Below the pieces are notes generated by a model that had not been told where the DNA came from, made no database searches, and was given only the letters and a program-made list of their open reading frames with translations. Of a stretch of 48,486 bases of DNA, positions 1-8,605 are shown one piece after another; positions within the stretch are counted from its first letter, which is position 1; the number at the start of each line of letters is the position of its first letter. The translations under genes and the position numbers were made by a program. The stretch lies in contig JAUXFK010000001.1 in the NCBI GenBank assembly GCA_030623035.1, forward strand, positions 1 through 48,486, given 5' to 3'. Source of the DNA: Deltaproteobacteria bacterium (GTDB taxonomy: Bacteria > Desulfobacterota > UBA8473).

Positions 1-1
1 A

Positions 2-964
2 AAGGAAGAAAAGGAGAAAAAGAAAGAGGAAATAAAAAAAGAGAGGAAAAAAGATGAAAAGGGTATTCTCAATAGACTGAAGGACGGGTTGTCAAAGACG
101 AGAGAAGGGTTTACAGGAAAGGTAGACCGGCTTATATTTGGCAAAAAAAAGATAGATGGTGAACTGTTAGAAGAGCTTGAAGAGGTATTGATCACCTCCG
201 ATATAGGCGTTCAGACAACCTTTAAGTTAATCGAAAGTATAAAAGAAAGAGTAAAGAGAAAAGAGCTTGATGATCCGGGGCTTTTAAAGGAATGCCTCCA
301 TGAAGAGATCCTGGAAATTTTAGAAGCTCAGGAGAAACCTATTGAGATTTCATCCCGGCCTTTTATAATATTGGTCATTGGCGTCAATGGTGTTGGGAAG
401 ACAACGACGATTGCCAAGATGGCCAACAGGTTTAAAGAAGAGGGGAAGAGTGTCATTCTGGCTGCAGCCGACACATTTCGAGCCGCTGCCATAGAGCAAC
501 TCGATATATGGGGAGAGAGGGTTGGCTGTAAGGTAGTTAAACATCAAGATGGGTCCGATCCTTCGGCTGTGGTTTTTGATTCGATAAAAGCAGCTATTGC
601 AAGGGGTATTGACGTGTTGATCATCGATACTGCGGGAAGACTGCATACCAAAGTAAACCTGATGGAAGAATTAAAGAAGATTCAAAGGATTATCAAAAGA
701 GAGATACCGGATGCTCCCCACGAGGTCCTTCTTATCCTGGATGCCACTACCGGCCAGAACGCTATTTCCCAGGCCCAGTTGTTTAAAGATGAGGCAAATA
801 TCACAGGCATCGCATTAACCAAGCTCGATGGAACAGCCAAAGGTGGAATCATAATCGGTATTTCAGATGAACTCAAAATACCCTTGAGGTATGTTGGAAT
901 CGGCGAAGGGATGGACGATCTAAAGGTATTTAATGCAAAGAGCTTTACAGAGGCACTTTTTTAG
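2..964 (+). CDS. ftsY: FtsY, signal recognition particle receptor GTPase (5' end cut by window)
   Basis: FtsY docks the SRP-ribosome complex at the inner membrane and hydrolyses GTP together with Ffh. The reading frame is open from base 2, so the gene starts before the window. The first roughly 20 visible residues are almost all Lys, Glu and Arg, which is typical of the variable charged N-terminal A domain of FtsY. A TTG at 89 lies inside the gene and is not a likely start. The NG domain is complete: P-loop GVNGVGKTTTIAKMA, the DTAGR motif, TKLDGTAKGG and the C-terminal GIGEGMDDL stretch. The stop lies four bases before the ATG of the next gene, so the two are probably co-transcribed. Confidence 0.96.
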   Translation, partial: KEEKEKKKEEIKKERKKDEKGILNRLKDGLSKTREGFTGKVDRLIFGKKKIDGELLEELEEVLITSDIGVQTTFKLIESIKERVKRKELDDPGLLKECLHEEILEILEAQEKPIEISSRPFIILVIGVNGVGKTTTIAKMANRFKEEGKSVILAAADTFRAAAIEQLDIWGERVGCKVVKHQDGSDPSAVVFDSIKAAIARGIDVLIIDTAGRLHTKVNLMEELKKIQRIIKREIPDAPHEVLLILDATTGQNAISQAQLFKDEANITGIALTKLDGTAKGGIIIGISDELKIPLRYVGIGEGMDDLKVFNAKSFTEALF

Positions 965-968
965 AAAA

Positions 969-2534
969 ATGAGGACTACCTTTTCATTATCTTTACTTTC
1001 CAGACTGACAGTGTTAGTATTGCTATTATTTACTGGCATCTTCTTTCTGGCTTGTAAAGGAAAAACCGAAACTGAAAAGGGGGTGGAACAAATGGCAAAG
1101 ACAGACGGTGAAAGAGGCTATATAAGAGAACCTGCTGTGGCCGGGGCATTCTACCCGTCTGATCCGGTTCTCTTGAAGGGACAGATAAAGGACTTTTTAA
1201 GTAATGTCAAGAAGGAAAGGATCGATGGAAGGATTGTAGCCCTTATCTCTCCCCATGCCGGCTATATGTATTCAGGTCAGGTTGCGGCCTTTGGATATAA
1301 GCTGCTTGAAGGATCAGGTTTCTCCAGAGTCATAGTCATTGCACCAAGTCATAGGGCGTATTTTAAAGGGGCATCGGTATATAATAAGAAAGGCTACAGG
1401 ACTCCTCTTGGAGTGGTTCCTGTAGATGAAGATCTTAGCAATGAGATTATTGCAAAGGATTCGATGATAGGATACCATCCACAAGCCCATATCAGTGAGC
1501 ATTCGCTGGAGGTGCAGGTGCCGTTTTTGCAGGTAGTTTTGAAAGAGTTTAGACTGATACCCATTGTAATGGGTAGCCAGGATTTCAATACCTGTAACCT
1601 TCTGAGTGAGGCTGTTGTAAAGACAATAAAGGATGAGAAGGTACTGATTATAGCGAGTACGGACCTTTCTCATTTTCACCATTATGATAAAGCGGTTGAT
1701 CTGGATAAGATCGTTCTGAAACATATCGAAACATTTGACCCAGAGGGGTTTTCACAGGCTTTGGATAAAGGAAGGTGTGAGGCCTGTGGCGGCGGACCCG
1801 TAATCACTGCCATGTTGATTGCCAGGAAGTTAGGAGCCAATAAGGCCCGAGTCCTGAAATATGCAAATTCAGGTGATGTGACCGGAGATAAGTCAAGGGT
1901 GGTAGGTTATGCGTCCGCTGTTTTATATAAAAACCAGGATGAAAAAAAAGATGTAAAAGAGAAAAAGAGAGTCGGTGTAGACCTGGGACTTAATGAAGAA
2001 GAAAAGAGTATCCTTCTGGATATAGCCGGGACTACTATCGAAAGCAAAGCAAGAGACCGAAAACTGCCTGAATTTGATATAAGCTCGGATATCCTGAAAG
2101 AGAACAGGGGCGCATTTGTCTCTCTCCACAAGCATGGCAGGTTAAGGGGATGCATAGGGAATATCCGTGGTAGCAGGCCTCTTCATATCACCATTCAAGA
2201 GATGGCATCTGCCGCAGCCTTCAATGATCCTAGATTCGGACCGGTTACAAAAGATGAGATTAATGATCTCGATATAGAGATTTCAGTCTTGACACCTCTT
2301 GTTAAAATAGATGATGTTAAAGAGATTGAGGTAGGAAAACACGGTATATATATTGAGAAGGGGTATCATTCCGGATTGCTCCTTCCCCAGGTGGCGACTG
2401 AATATGGATGGGACAGGACGACTTTCCTGGAGCAGACCTGTAATAAAGCGGGATTAACAAAGAATGCATGGAAGGATAAAGATGCCGGAATATATATATT
2501 CTCAGCGGATATATTTTCGAAAGACAAACCGTGA
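969..2534 (+). CDS. Lipoprotein fusing a MEMO domain and an AMMECR1 domain
   Basis: The ATG at 969 gives a hydrophobic N-terminus ending in the lipobox FFLAC with Cys29, so the product is probably a lipid-anchored envelope protein. A start at 933 would overlap ftsY and spoil the signal peptide. Residues about 55-320 form a MEMO domain related to class III extradiol dioxygenases; it keeps His96 (SPHAGY), His178 (EHSLEVQVP), His235 (DLSHFH) and Cys273 (ACGGGP), the usual metal-site set. Residues about 345-515 form an AMMECR1 domain with the LRGCIG signature at 392-397. These two domains plus a radical SAM protein make up the AmmeMemoRadiSam association. No dedicated radical SAM partner is seen; the nearby radical SAM protein looks like NrdG. 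The substrate is unknown. Confidence 0.9.
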   Translation: MRTTFSLSLLSRLTVLVLLLFTGIFFLACKGKTETEKGVEQMAKTDGERGYIREPAVAGAFYPSDPVLLKGQIKDFLSNVKKERIDGRIVALISPHAGYMYSGQVAAFGYKLLEGSGFSRVIVIAPSHRAYFKGASVYNKKGYRTPLGVVPVDEDLSNEIIAKDSMIGYHPQAHISEHSLEVQVPFLQVVLKEFRLIPIVMGSQDFNTCNLLSEAVVKTIKDEKVLIIASTDLSHFHHYDKAVDLDKIVLKHIETFDPEGFSQALDKGRCEACGGGPVITAMLIARKLGANKARVLKYANSGDVTGDKSRVVGYASAVLYKNQDEKKDVKEKKRVGVDLGLNEEEKSILLDIAGTTIESKARDRKLPEFDISSDILKENRGAFVSLHKHGRLRGCIGNIRGSRPLHITIQEMASAAAFNDPRFGPVTKDEINDLDIEISVLTPLVKIDDVKEIEVGKHGIYIEKGYHSGLLLPQVATEYGWDRTTFLEQTCNKAGLTKNAWKDKDAGIYIFSADIFSKDKP

Positions 2535-2547
2535 TTAGTGTTCATAC

Positions 2548-2620
2548 ATAAATGGCCCTTTTGCCCAATCACTGTGTCAGGCTCAGATTTTAATCTCTTC
2601 CCCTTCCTTGACCTTCAACA
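2548..2620. repeat. Dispersed repeat, copy 1 (short form)
   Basis: The stretch from ATAAATGGCCCTTTTGCCC through CTCAGATTTTAATC recurs at 48380-48427 with one mismatch. Both copies then end in CCTTCCTTGACCTT, but this copy lacks about 35 bases found in the middle of the other one. It is non-coding here. The rest of the 2535-2850 gap is AT-rich and holds the nrdD promoter. Confidence 0.7.
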
Positions 2621-2752
2621 AAACTTCTCATTTCAGGATGGACACCACCTATAAAAATCCTTAGTCCACATAAAGCTTACCGCACTTTCCTATAAAAAAG
2701 GGTATCCTTTAAAAATCTCAAAAACAATTTTTTTCTTTTGTTCATTTTTTTC

Positions 2753-2783
2753 TTGACATACTATATCTTGTGGTATAGATAAT
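2753..2783 (+). promoter_or_regulatory. Sigma-70-type promoter of nrdD
   Basis: A perfect -35 box TTGACA lies at 2753-2758. The -10 element is within TATAGATAAT at 2774-2783; TAGATA gives 17-bp spacing and GATAAT gives 19. The start of transcription would be near 2790, leaving a leader of about 60 bases before the nrdD ATG. The two NrdR-like boxes overlap this promoter. Confidence 0.65.
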
Positions 2784-2805
2784 AATTATGCACAATATAA
2801 GCTGT
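2758..2805. promoter_or_regulatory. Tandem NrdR-box operator in front of nrdD
   Basis: Box 1 at 2758-2773 reads ATACTATATCTTGTGG and fits the NrdR consensus (acaCwAtATaTwGtgt) at nearly all core positions. Box 2 at 2790-2805 reads GCACAATATAAGCTGT and fits well in its left half and last three bases. Their starts are 32 bp apart, about three helical turns, which is the usual NrdR arrangement. Box 1 fills the spacer between -35 and -10 and box 2 covers the expected start point, so bound NrdR would block RNA polymerase. The nrdR gene is not in the window. Confidence 0.7.
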
Positions 2806-2850
2806 AAATTGGGGAAAGAAATTAGGTCTTTTTAACCATGGAGGAATGTT

Positions 2851-5007
2851 ATGAGTACCTTAAGGGAGTTTGATATAGAGACAAAAAGAGTAAAATCGGA
2901 TTCAGAAACTACGGATATGGCTCTATTTGTCCGTACTTCAAAAGAGGATCTTTTAGGCTGGAACAGGATGCGGATTGTTGATGCTCTGGTAAGAGAGACC
3001 TATGTTGATATCGACACTGCACAAGAGATCAGTAAGGAAGTTGAAAGACAGATCATCGATTCTAAGATTGCGGTTGTTACAGCTCCTCTTATCAGGGAAT
3101 TGGTGGACGCCAAGCTCATCGAAAGGGGTTTAGAGCAGGCCAGAAAGATGCATACCCGTCTGGGGGTTCCTCTTTATGATGTGGACCAACTCATCCTCCA
3201 TCCCAACAAAGAGAATGCCAATGTACCCCATAGTCCTGAGGCGACAAACCTGACTTTAGCAGAGATGATTAAAAAGGAATACGCCCTTTTAAATGTCTTT
3301 TCACAGGAGATCGGGGATGCCCATTTACGGGGAGATATCCATATACATGATCTGGGTTTTATTGACCGCCCTTATTGTTCAGGGCAATCTCTCGAATACA
3401 TTAAAAGATTCGGCCTGAGCCTACCCAACTCCTTATCCATTGCGAAACCTGCAAAGCATCCTGAGGTCTTACTCGCCCATATGGTTAAATTCGCCGCTGC
3501 ATTACAGAGCCATTTTGCCGGTGCTATCGGGTGGGATGCCGTTAATCTATTTTTTGCCCCTTATCTTGTAGGATTGGATGATGCAGAAGTAAGGCAGTTG
3601 GCTCAAATACTTATATTTGAGTTTTCCCAGCAGGCAGTGGCCCGGGGGGGGCAGGCAATCTTTACAGATATTAACCTGTATTGGGAGGTTCCCAGCCACT
3701 TTGAAGATGTCCCTGCTATTGGACCCGGTGGAAAGTATACCGGTAAACCCTATGGATATTATCAAGAAGAGGCCCAGAGGTTTGTGTGGTTTCTCTTTGA
3801 TGTATTCAAGGAAGGGGATGGAGTTGGCAGGCCTTTCTTCTTCCCAAAACCCCTGGTTCACATTACTGAAAAGTTTTTTAAGACACCAGGCCATGAGGAC
3901 TTTCTAAACCATATATGTGACGTAGCAAGTGAAAAGGGGAACACCTACTTTGTCTTTGATAGGGGGAATACCGCCAAGATCTCGGAATGCTGCAGGTTAA
4001 GCTTTAAACTGGAGGCATCGGATCTTGAAGATGCAAAAGAGCCCTGGAAGATGCGATATACTGCCCTTCAGAATATAACCTTAAACTTACCCAGGATGGG
4101 GTACCTGGCAAAAAAGGATGACACAAAACTCTTTTCCAATATCTCCGATTTCATGGAAATGGCGGTACAGGCTCATATGCAAAAGAAGGGCTTTATAGAA
4201 AAACTACTATCCCTCAAAGAGAGAGGCCCTTTGGCATTACTAACAATGGAAAAGGATGACTCTCCGTATCTAAGGATGCATAGAGCAACCTATTTAATCG
4301 GTATGCTGGGGTTGAATGAACTGGTCGAGATACATACAGGCGAAGAACTGCACCATTCTAAGAAAGCTTTCAAGTTTGGTTTGAAGATAATTGCACATAT
4401 GAAGTTGCTGGCAGATAAGTTCGGCGAAAAACATGGGATGAGGTTCGTTCTTGAGCAATCGCCTGCAGAAAGTACATCTTATCGTTTTGCTAAACTGGAT
4501 TTAAGATACCATTCTCCACAGTCGGGTCATATAGTCAAAGGAGATATCTCAAAAGCAGAGGTGTATTATACGAATTCGACATGTTTTACTGTTTCATCCC
4601 AGATGAATCCAATCGAGCGGGTGAGAAAAGAAGGGCTTTTTCATCCCCTGATAGAGGCTGGTGCCTTAACCCATATATGGCTGGGTGAAGCAAAACCTTC
4701 TAAGGAATCCCTCGCCAATTTCGTTATAAAAACCTTTAATGGGACTTTAAACGATCAGATTGCCTTTTCTCCTGAATTTACAACCTGTATATCTTGTGGC
4801 AAGACTTCCAGGGGATTGAGCGATGAATGTAACTATTGCGGCTCCAATGAGGTAGAAGGCATTACAAGGATCACTGGTTATTTCACAAAGACCTCAAGCT
4901 GGAATAAAGGAAAGATAGGGGAACTCAACGATAGATTTAGAAACAGCGGGTTTTTAAATGATGGGGATGGGGATGTTATTAAGCTTCCACAAAAACCAAA
5001 GAACTAA
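2851..5007 (+). CDS. nrdD: Anaerobic (class III) ribonucleoside-triphosphate reductase
   Basis: Glycyl-radical enzyme that makes dNTPs from NTPs without oxygen. The ATG follows a GGAGG site. The N-terminal region (about 30-125) resembles an ATP-cone allosteric domain (LVRETYVDIDTAQEIS). The body has class III features such as the HIHDLGF motif and Cys380-Cys381 in a SECCRLSF context, where the thiyl-radical cysteine is expected. The C-terminus has two CxxC pairs (CISC, CNYC) for the structural zinc, followed by RITGYF, whose Gly676 is the expected radical site. The 718-residue length is normal. A redox-active CxxC protein follows directly, suggesting that the enzyme uses a redoxin rather than formate as reductant; this is an inference from context. 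Confidence 0.96.
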   Translation: MSTLREFDIETKRVKSDSETTDMALFVRTSKEDLLGWNRMRIVDALVRETYVDIDTAQEISKEVERQIIDSKIAVVTAPLIRELVDAKLIERGLEQARKMHTRLGVPLYDVDQLILHPNKENANVPHSPEATNLTLAEMIKKEYALLNVFSQEIGDAHLRGDIHIHDLGFIDRPYCSGQSLEYIKRFGLSLPNSLSIAKPAKHPEVLLAHMVKFAAALQSHFAGAIGWDAVNLFFAPYLVGLDDAEVRQLAQILIFEFSQQAVARGGQAIFTDINLYWEVPSHFEDVPAIGPGGKYTGKPYGYYQEEAQRFVWFLFDVFKEGDGVGRPFFFPKPLVHITEKFFKTPGHEDFLNHICDVASEKGNTYFVFDRGNTAKISECCRLSFKLEASDLEDAKEPWKMRYTALQNITLNLPRMGYLAKKDDTKLFSNISDFMEMAVQAHMQKKGFIEKLLSLKERGPLALLTMEKDDSPYLRMHRATYLIGMLGLNELVEIHTGEELHHSKKAFKFGLKIIAHMKLLADKFGEKHGMRFVLEQSPAESTSYRFAKLDLRYHSPQSGHIVKGDISKAEVYYTNSTCFTVSSQMNPIERVRKEGLFHPLIEAGALTHIWLGEAKPSKESLANFVIKTFNGTLNDQIAFSPEFTTCISCGKTSRGLSDECNYCGSNEVEGITRITGYFTKTSSWNKGKIGELNDRFRNSGFLNDGDGDVIKLPQKPKN

Positions 5008-5041
5008 TAAAGTTAGGGAAAAGAAAGGAGGATATAAAAAT

Positions 5042-5311
5042 ATGGAAATGGTGAAGATATTCTGGAAGGCTAACTGCTCAAAATGCCCGGCAGCAAAAGA
5101 TGTAGGAAATACATTAAAAGAGGAAGGGTTCAAAGTAATAGATTATAATTTAGATACATTGGATGGACTGGCGGAAGGTGCTTATTACAGTGTTATGGCA
5201 ACGCCGACCTTGATTATAGAAGACCGGGATGAAAACTGTATCGCTGATTTTCGCGGTATAATCCCTTCAGCCAAAGAGATTCAAACACTTATAAACAAAA
5301 ATTATCGATAA
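5042..5311 (+). CDS. Glutaredoxin/NrdH-like protein, probable reductant of NrdD
   Basis: An 89-residue thioredoxin-fold protein with the active-site motif NCSKCPAAK near the N-terminus and the cis-Pro segment MATPTLII further on. The ATG at 5042 is preceded by AAAGGAGG at a good distance; a start further upstream at 4958 would overlap the end of nrdD and has no such site. It lies 34 bases after nrdD and before nrdG, an arrangement expected if it recycles the active-site disulfide of the reductase. Its own reductase (thioredoxin or glutaredoxin reductase) is not in the window. Confidence 0.85.
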   Translation: MEMVKIFWKANCSKCPAAKDVGNTLKEEGFKVIDYNLDTLDGLAEGAYYSVMATPTLIIEDRDENCIADFRGIIPSAKEIQTLINKNYR

Positions 5312-5421
5312 AATCTTGTAATAAATATCCCTTTAAAGAATCAAAGCGTGATTTAACTCCATATTTACTTCCCTATTAACCCCTGGCAGGTCTGCTAGAG
5401 GAAAAAAGGATATTAAAAGAT

Positions 5422-5808
5422 ATGGCTACAAAAAATCCAGATAAGACGCATAAGATTTTGGTCGTGGATGACGAGGAAAGCATTCGAGAGGTTATCTATG
5501 ACTTTCTTACTATGGAGGGCTATTCAGTAACTACTGCATATGATGGGGTTAATGCCCTTAAAGTATTACAGGATAGTTCCTTTGACCTTATGATTGTTGA
5601 TCTTATAATGCCCAATATCGGCGGAGCTGAAATCCTTGATTGGCTATCCCGGAAGAACCGTAAGATACCTTCTCTTGTTATAACAGGGTTGCCGGTTGAG
5701 AACTTGAAAGAAGACCTTAAGAAAAGAGGGGCCTTTGAATGTATCCCAAAGCCGTTTCATTTGAACTATCTATCACATATGGTTCAAGTAGGGCTCAATC
5801 AGGCATGA
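5422..5808 (+). CDS. Single-domain response regulator within the nrd cluster
   Basis: A 128-residue CheY-like receiver with no output domain. It has the acidic pair and Glu in VVDDEESIREV, a phosphoacceptor Asp in DLMIVDLIMPN, the conserved Thr in LVITGLP, and Lys in IPKPFHL. It lies between the glutaredoxin-like gene and nrdG, 110 bases after the former and 31 before the latter, all on the same strand. No histidine kinase is encoded nearby, so its kinase and target are unknown. A role in dNTP synthesis is suggested only by position. Confidence 0.9.
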   Translation: MATKNPDKTHKILVVDDEESIREVIYDFLTMEGYSVTTAYDGVNALKVLQDSSFDLMIVDLIMPNIGGAEILDWLSRKNRKIPSLVITGLPVENLKEDLKKRGAFECIPKPFHLNYLSHMVQVGLNQA

Positions 5809-5839
5809 CTGTGTATAAAAAAAAGGATGTTTCGATTCG

Positions 5840-6535
5840 ATGTTGAATCAAATTAAAGGGTTTTTAGAGACCTCCTTTTTGGATTGGCCGGGAAAGATCG
5901 TTTCCGTAGTTTTCTTTCCAAAATGCAACTTTCGCTGTCCTTATTGTCATAACCACGGCCTTGTCCTAACCCCGGAAAAATATGAGACCATCTCAGTTGA
6001 GTATATTCTAAACCGTTTAAGCGAGTTTAAAGGTTGGGTTGATGGCATATGCATAACAGGGGGAGAGCCTACCTTGCATGCTTCTCTTCTCGATATCATT
6101 CGCAAATTCAAATCTGATGATTTCCTTGTAAAACTGGATACCAATGGGACAAACCCGGCTGTATTGAAGGATTTGATTGAAAACAGGCTCGTTGACTATG
6201 TATCCATGGATGTAAAAGGCCCATTAGATGAAATCAGGTATTCACGAAATGCTGGTGTTCAGGTCAATTTAAGTGATATAAAAGAGAGTATAAAGACATT
6301 GAAAGAGGGTACAATTCCCTATGAGTTCAGGGTTACTGTGGTACCAACTTTACTTAAAGAGGATGATATAATAGATTTGGCAAAGCAGCTTTCAAGGGCA
6401 GACAAATTCACCCTTTCAAACTTTAATCCATCTGATCCTCTTGACATTCAACTTAAAGATGTAAAGCCCTATGATGAAGACATGTTAAAAAGACTGCAGC
6501 ATAGGGTAGATGAAATCGTCAAGATGCCCATTTAA
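5840..6535 (+). CDS. nrdG: Radical SAM activase of anaerobic ribonucleotide reductase
   Basis: Uses S-adenosylmethionine and a [4Fe-4S] cluster to install the glycyl radical on NrdD. The cluster motif is CNFRCPYC near residue 29-36, in the context SFLDWPGKIVSVVFFPKCNF that is typical of the NrdG branch often found beside nrdD in anaerobes. ITGGEPTLH is the SAM-contacting GGEP motif. Length is 231 residues, matching this family and shorter than the AmmeMemoRadiSam radical SAM protein. It completes the set nrdD, redoxin, receiver, nrdG. Confidence 0.88.
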   Translation: MLNQIKGFLETSFLDWPGKIVSVVFFPKCNFRCPYCHNHGLVLTPEKYETISVEYILNRLSEFKGWVDGICITGGEPTLHASLLDIIRKFKSDDFLVKLDTNGTNPAVLKDLIENRLVDYVSMDVKGPLDEIRYSRNAGVQVNLSDIKESIKTLKEGTIPYEFRVTVVPTLLKEDDIIDLAKQLSRADKFTLSNFNPSDPLDIQLKDVKPYDEDMLKRLQHRVDEIVKMPI

Positions 6536-6590
6536 TAATCGGTAATACCTCAATGCGTTTATTTTATTTAGTCCTTCCTATATTTTTCTC

Positions 6591-6618
6591 TTGACAAATC
6601 CCCCCTTTTTCTTATTAA
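6591..6618 (+). promoter_or_regulatory. Putative promoter of the SDR gene, long leader with hairpins
   Basis: TTGACA at 6591-6596 and TATTAA at 6613-6618 with 16-bp spacing. The gap before the next gene is 300 bases. It holds an 8-bp perfect stem (TTATTGGG at 6705-6712 with CCCAATAA at 6724-6731) followed at once by a tight GAAACC/GGTTTC hairpin (6734-6747). I do not recognise a known riboswitch here. Confidence 0.4.
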
Positions 6619-6835
6619 ATTAGAAGATACGGGCTTTGATTTTTGAGCTATAAAATAGCGACGAAAACAATGAGTTTGTAGAAGGTATGATAGCCTTTAA
6701 CGCCTTATTGGGAAGTTTAATTGCCCAATAAAGGAAACCTTGGTTTCTAACTAGAATAGAAAGACCAATGAAAGATGATCTTTTCTAGGCGGAAATCTGG
6801 AAAATACCAATATTAATTTAAAGAAAGGAGATATT

Positions 6836-7741
6836 ATGTCTGAGATTCGTTTTGATGGAAGGGTGGCCGTCGTAACCGGTTCCGGGAGAGGATTAGGAAA
6901 AAGTCATGCCCTGCTTTTGGCTTCCAGAGGTGCAAAAGTCGTTGTAAATGATCTGGGAGGGGCTGTTGATGGTGCCGGCGGAGGGTCTCAAACCCCTGCT
7001 GAAGAAGTAGTGCAAGAGATTAAAGCCGCCGGTGGAGAAGCGGTAGCTGATTATAACGGCGTACATACTGCAGAAGGTGGAAAAGGGATCATAGAGACAG
7101 CGACCAAGGCATTTGGAAAGGTTGATATACTTATAAATAATGCTGGAATCCTAAGAGATGTTTCATTCATGAAGATGACGGATGAGCAGTGGGATATGGT
7201 TTTAAAGGTTCATCTGTACGGTGCATACTATGTAACAAAAGCAGCATGGCCTGTAATGAAGGAGAATAACTATGGGCGTGTCATCTTCACAACATCTGCA
7301 GCAGGACTATACGGCAATTTCGGCCAGACCAATTACTCAGCCGCAAAAATGGGGGTTGTTGGTATGATGAATACATTAAAGGCTGAAGGCGCAAAAAACA
7401 ATATTATGGTAAACACAATTGGCCCGGGAGCAGTCTCCAGGATGACAGAGAGCATTATGCCAAAAGATGTCCTTGATCTTATGGTTCCCGAGTTGGTATC
7501 TCCGATAGTATGCCTTATGTGTTCTGAGGATTTTAAAGAGACAGGGCATATCATGGCAGCCGGGGCAGGCCATTATGCCAAAGTACAGATCATCGAGTCT
7601 AAAGGGGTTTATTTAGATCCAAAGAGCAAGGTTACAATGGAAGATGTTAGGGAAAAGCTCCCTGACATAGTGAACATGGAAGGGGCTATAACTGCACAAA
7701 ATGCCATGGACGGCATTGGTAAATTTTTTAAACAAGGTTAG
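6836..7741 (+). CDS. SDR dehydrogenase of the 17-beta-HSD4 / (3R)-hydroxyacyl-CoA type
   Basis: Classical short-chain dehydrogenase that probably oxidises a hydroxyacyl-CoA with NAD(P). Nucleotide site TGSGRGLG at 14-21, Asp39 at the end of strand 2, NNAG at 101-104, and the triad Ser154, Tyr167 and Lys171 (NYSAAK). The insertion GGAVDGAGGGSQTPAEEVV after strand 2 and the C-terminal extension to 301 residues are characteristic of the SDR domain of peroxisomal multifunctional enzyme type 2. AAAGGAG precedes the ATG. Other CoA-ester genes follow downstream, which fits a beta-oxidation-like role; the actual substrate cannot be read from sequence. Confidence 0.85.
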   Translation: MSEIRFDGRVAVVTGSGRGLGKSHALLLASRGAKVVVNDLGGAVDGAGGGSQTPAEEVVQEIKAAGGEAVADYNGVHTAEGGKGIIETATKAFGKVDILINNAGILRDVSFMKMTDEQWDMVLKVHLYGAYYVTKAAWPVMKENNYGRVIFTTSAAGLYGNFGQTNYSAAKMGVVGMMNTLKAEGAKNNIMVNTIGPGAVSRMTESIMPKDVLDLMVPELVSPIVCLMCSEDFKETGHIMAAGAGHYAKVQIIESKGVYLDPKSKVTMEDVREKLPDIVNMEGAITAQNAMDGIGKFFKQG

Positions 7742-7761
7742 TATATATTATCACCAAAAAC

Positions 7762-7792
7762 GGCATGGAGGTCTTATGACGGCCTCCATGCC
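7762..7792 (+). terminator. Hairpin downstream of the SDR gene, possible terminator
   Basis: A perfect 10-bp stem (GGCATGGAGG with CCTCCATGCC) and 11-base loop, 20 bases after the SDR stop. The following bases (TAAGAACAAAAGCTCGTTTT) lack a clean T-run, so termination on the plus strand is uncertain. The rest of the gap to 8002 shows nothing clear. Confidence 0.45.
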
Positions 7793-8002
7793 TAAGAACA
7801 AAAGCTCGTTTTCCTCAGATTTTTTAAACAATCAAAGACCTGCTTTCCCTACCATCTGCGAATTTAATATTTATAACAGGGCTCATCATCGAGAAAACCG
7901 TCCTTTGGGTTTTTGCAACTCTATATTCCGTTTTGCCGAGACCTATGAGCAAAAAGTGTAAGAATTGAGCGCTCAAAGGGATTTTTTTTACGGGAGATAA
8001 AT

Positions 8003-8479
8003 ATGTCAAAAGTATTGATTAGCTACTTTTCAAAATCCGGGAATACACAAAAGATGGCTTCGTATATCAAAGAAGGTCTCATATCATCAGGCGATTTGCA
8101 AGTTGACCTGAAGGAGGTTAAAGACACTACCATTGATGACCTCCTTTCCTCTGACGGTATAATTATAGGCAGTCCAACGTACTTTGGGGTGATGGCTGCC
8201 GATGTTAAGGATCTTATTGATAAGAGTATCAAGTGCTTTGGAAAATTGTCCGGGAAGGTTGGAGGTGCATTCACGTCCTCGGCTATGGTAGGTGGGGGGA
8301 ATGAGACGACCATCATGAGTATCATCCAGGCACTGCTCATCCATGGGATGATCGTGCAGGGTGATAACAAGGGAAACCACTATGGCCCTGTATCCATTGG
8401 CGCGCCTGATCAAGGTGTTATAGATGAATGTGTACGATACGGCAAGAGGTTGGGCGATCTGGTCAAGAAATTGAATTGA
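8003..8479 (+). CDS. Flavodoxin-like FMN protein (WrbA-like)
   Basis: A 158-residue flavodoxin fold. The N-terminal SYFSKSGNTQKMA segment is the phosphate-binding loop for FMN. GSPTYFGVMAADVKDLID matches the second FMN loop of WrbA-type NAD(P)H:quinone oxidoreductases, and the glycine-rich AMVGGGNETT supplies the third. A GGGAG site precedes the ATG. It stands alone between the SDR and CoA-transferase genes, with a GGGACA/TGTCCC hairpin just after the stop (8487-8505). It could act as an electron carrier for the neighbouring redox enzymes or as a quinone reductase; the sequence does not decide. Confidence 0.8.
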   Translation: MSKVLISYFSKSGNTQKMASYIKEGLISSGDLQVDLKEVKDTTIDDLLSSDGIIIGSPTYFGVMAADVKDLIDKSIKCFGKLSGKVGGAFTSSAMVGGGNETTIMSIIQALLIHGMIVQGDNKGNHYGPVSIGAPDQGVIDECVRYGKRLGDLVKKLN

Positions 8480-8605
8480 GAATCAAGGGACACTTTAACT
8501 GTCCCAAAATGATCGAGGTACTTCATCTCACCGTTCGAACAGGCTGGTAAGGATCAGGCACCTATGGGGCTGTAACAGACTGGCAAAAATACAGAGGGAG
8601 AACCA

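Noticed and set aside
5840..6535. Radical SAM protein as third member of an AmmeMemoRadiSam set
   Set aside because: Length, the SFLDWPGK start and position after nrdD fit the NrdG activase better.
6640..6835. Riboswitch in the long leader of the SDR gene
   Set aside because: Two hairpins are present, but no conserved motif of a known riboswitch class is recognisable.
8023..8413. Long antisense frames inside the flavodoxin-like gene and similar ones inside other genes
   Set aside because: They lie opposite genes with clear protein motifs, have no ribosome sites and encode no recognisable domains.
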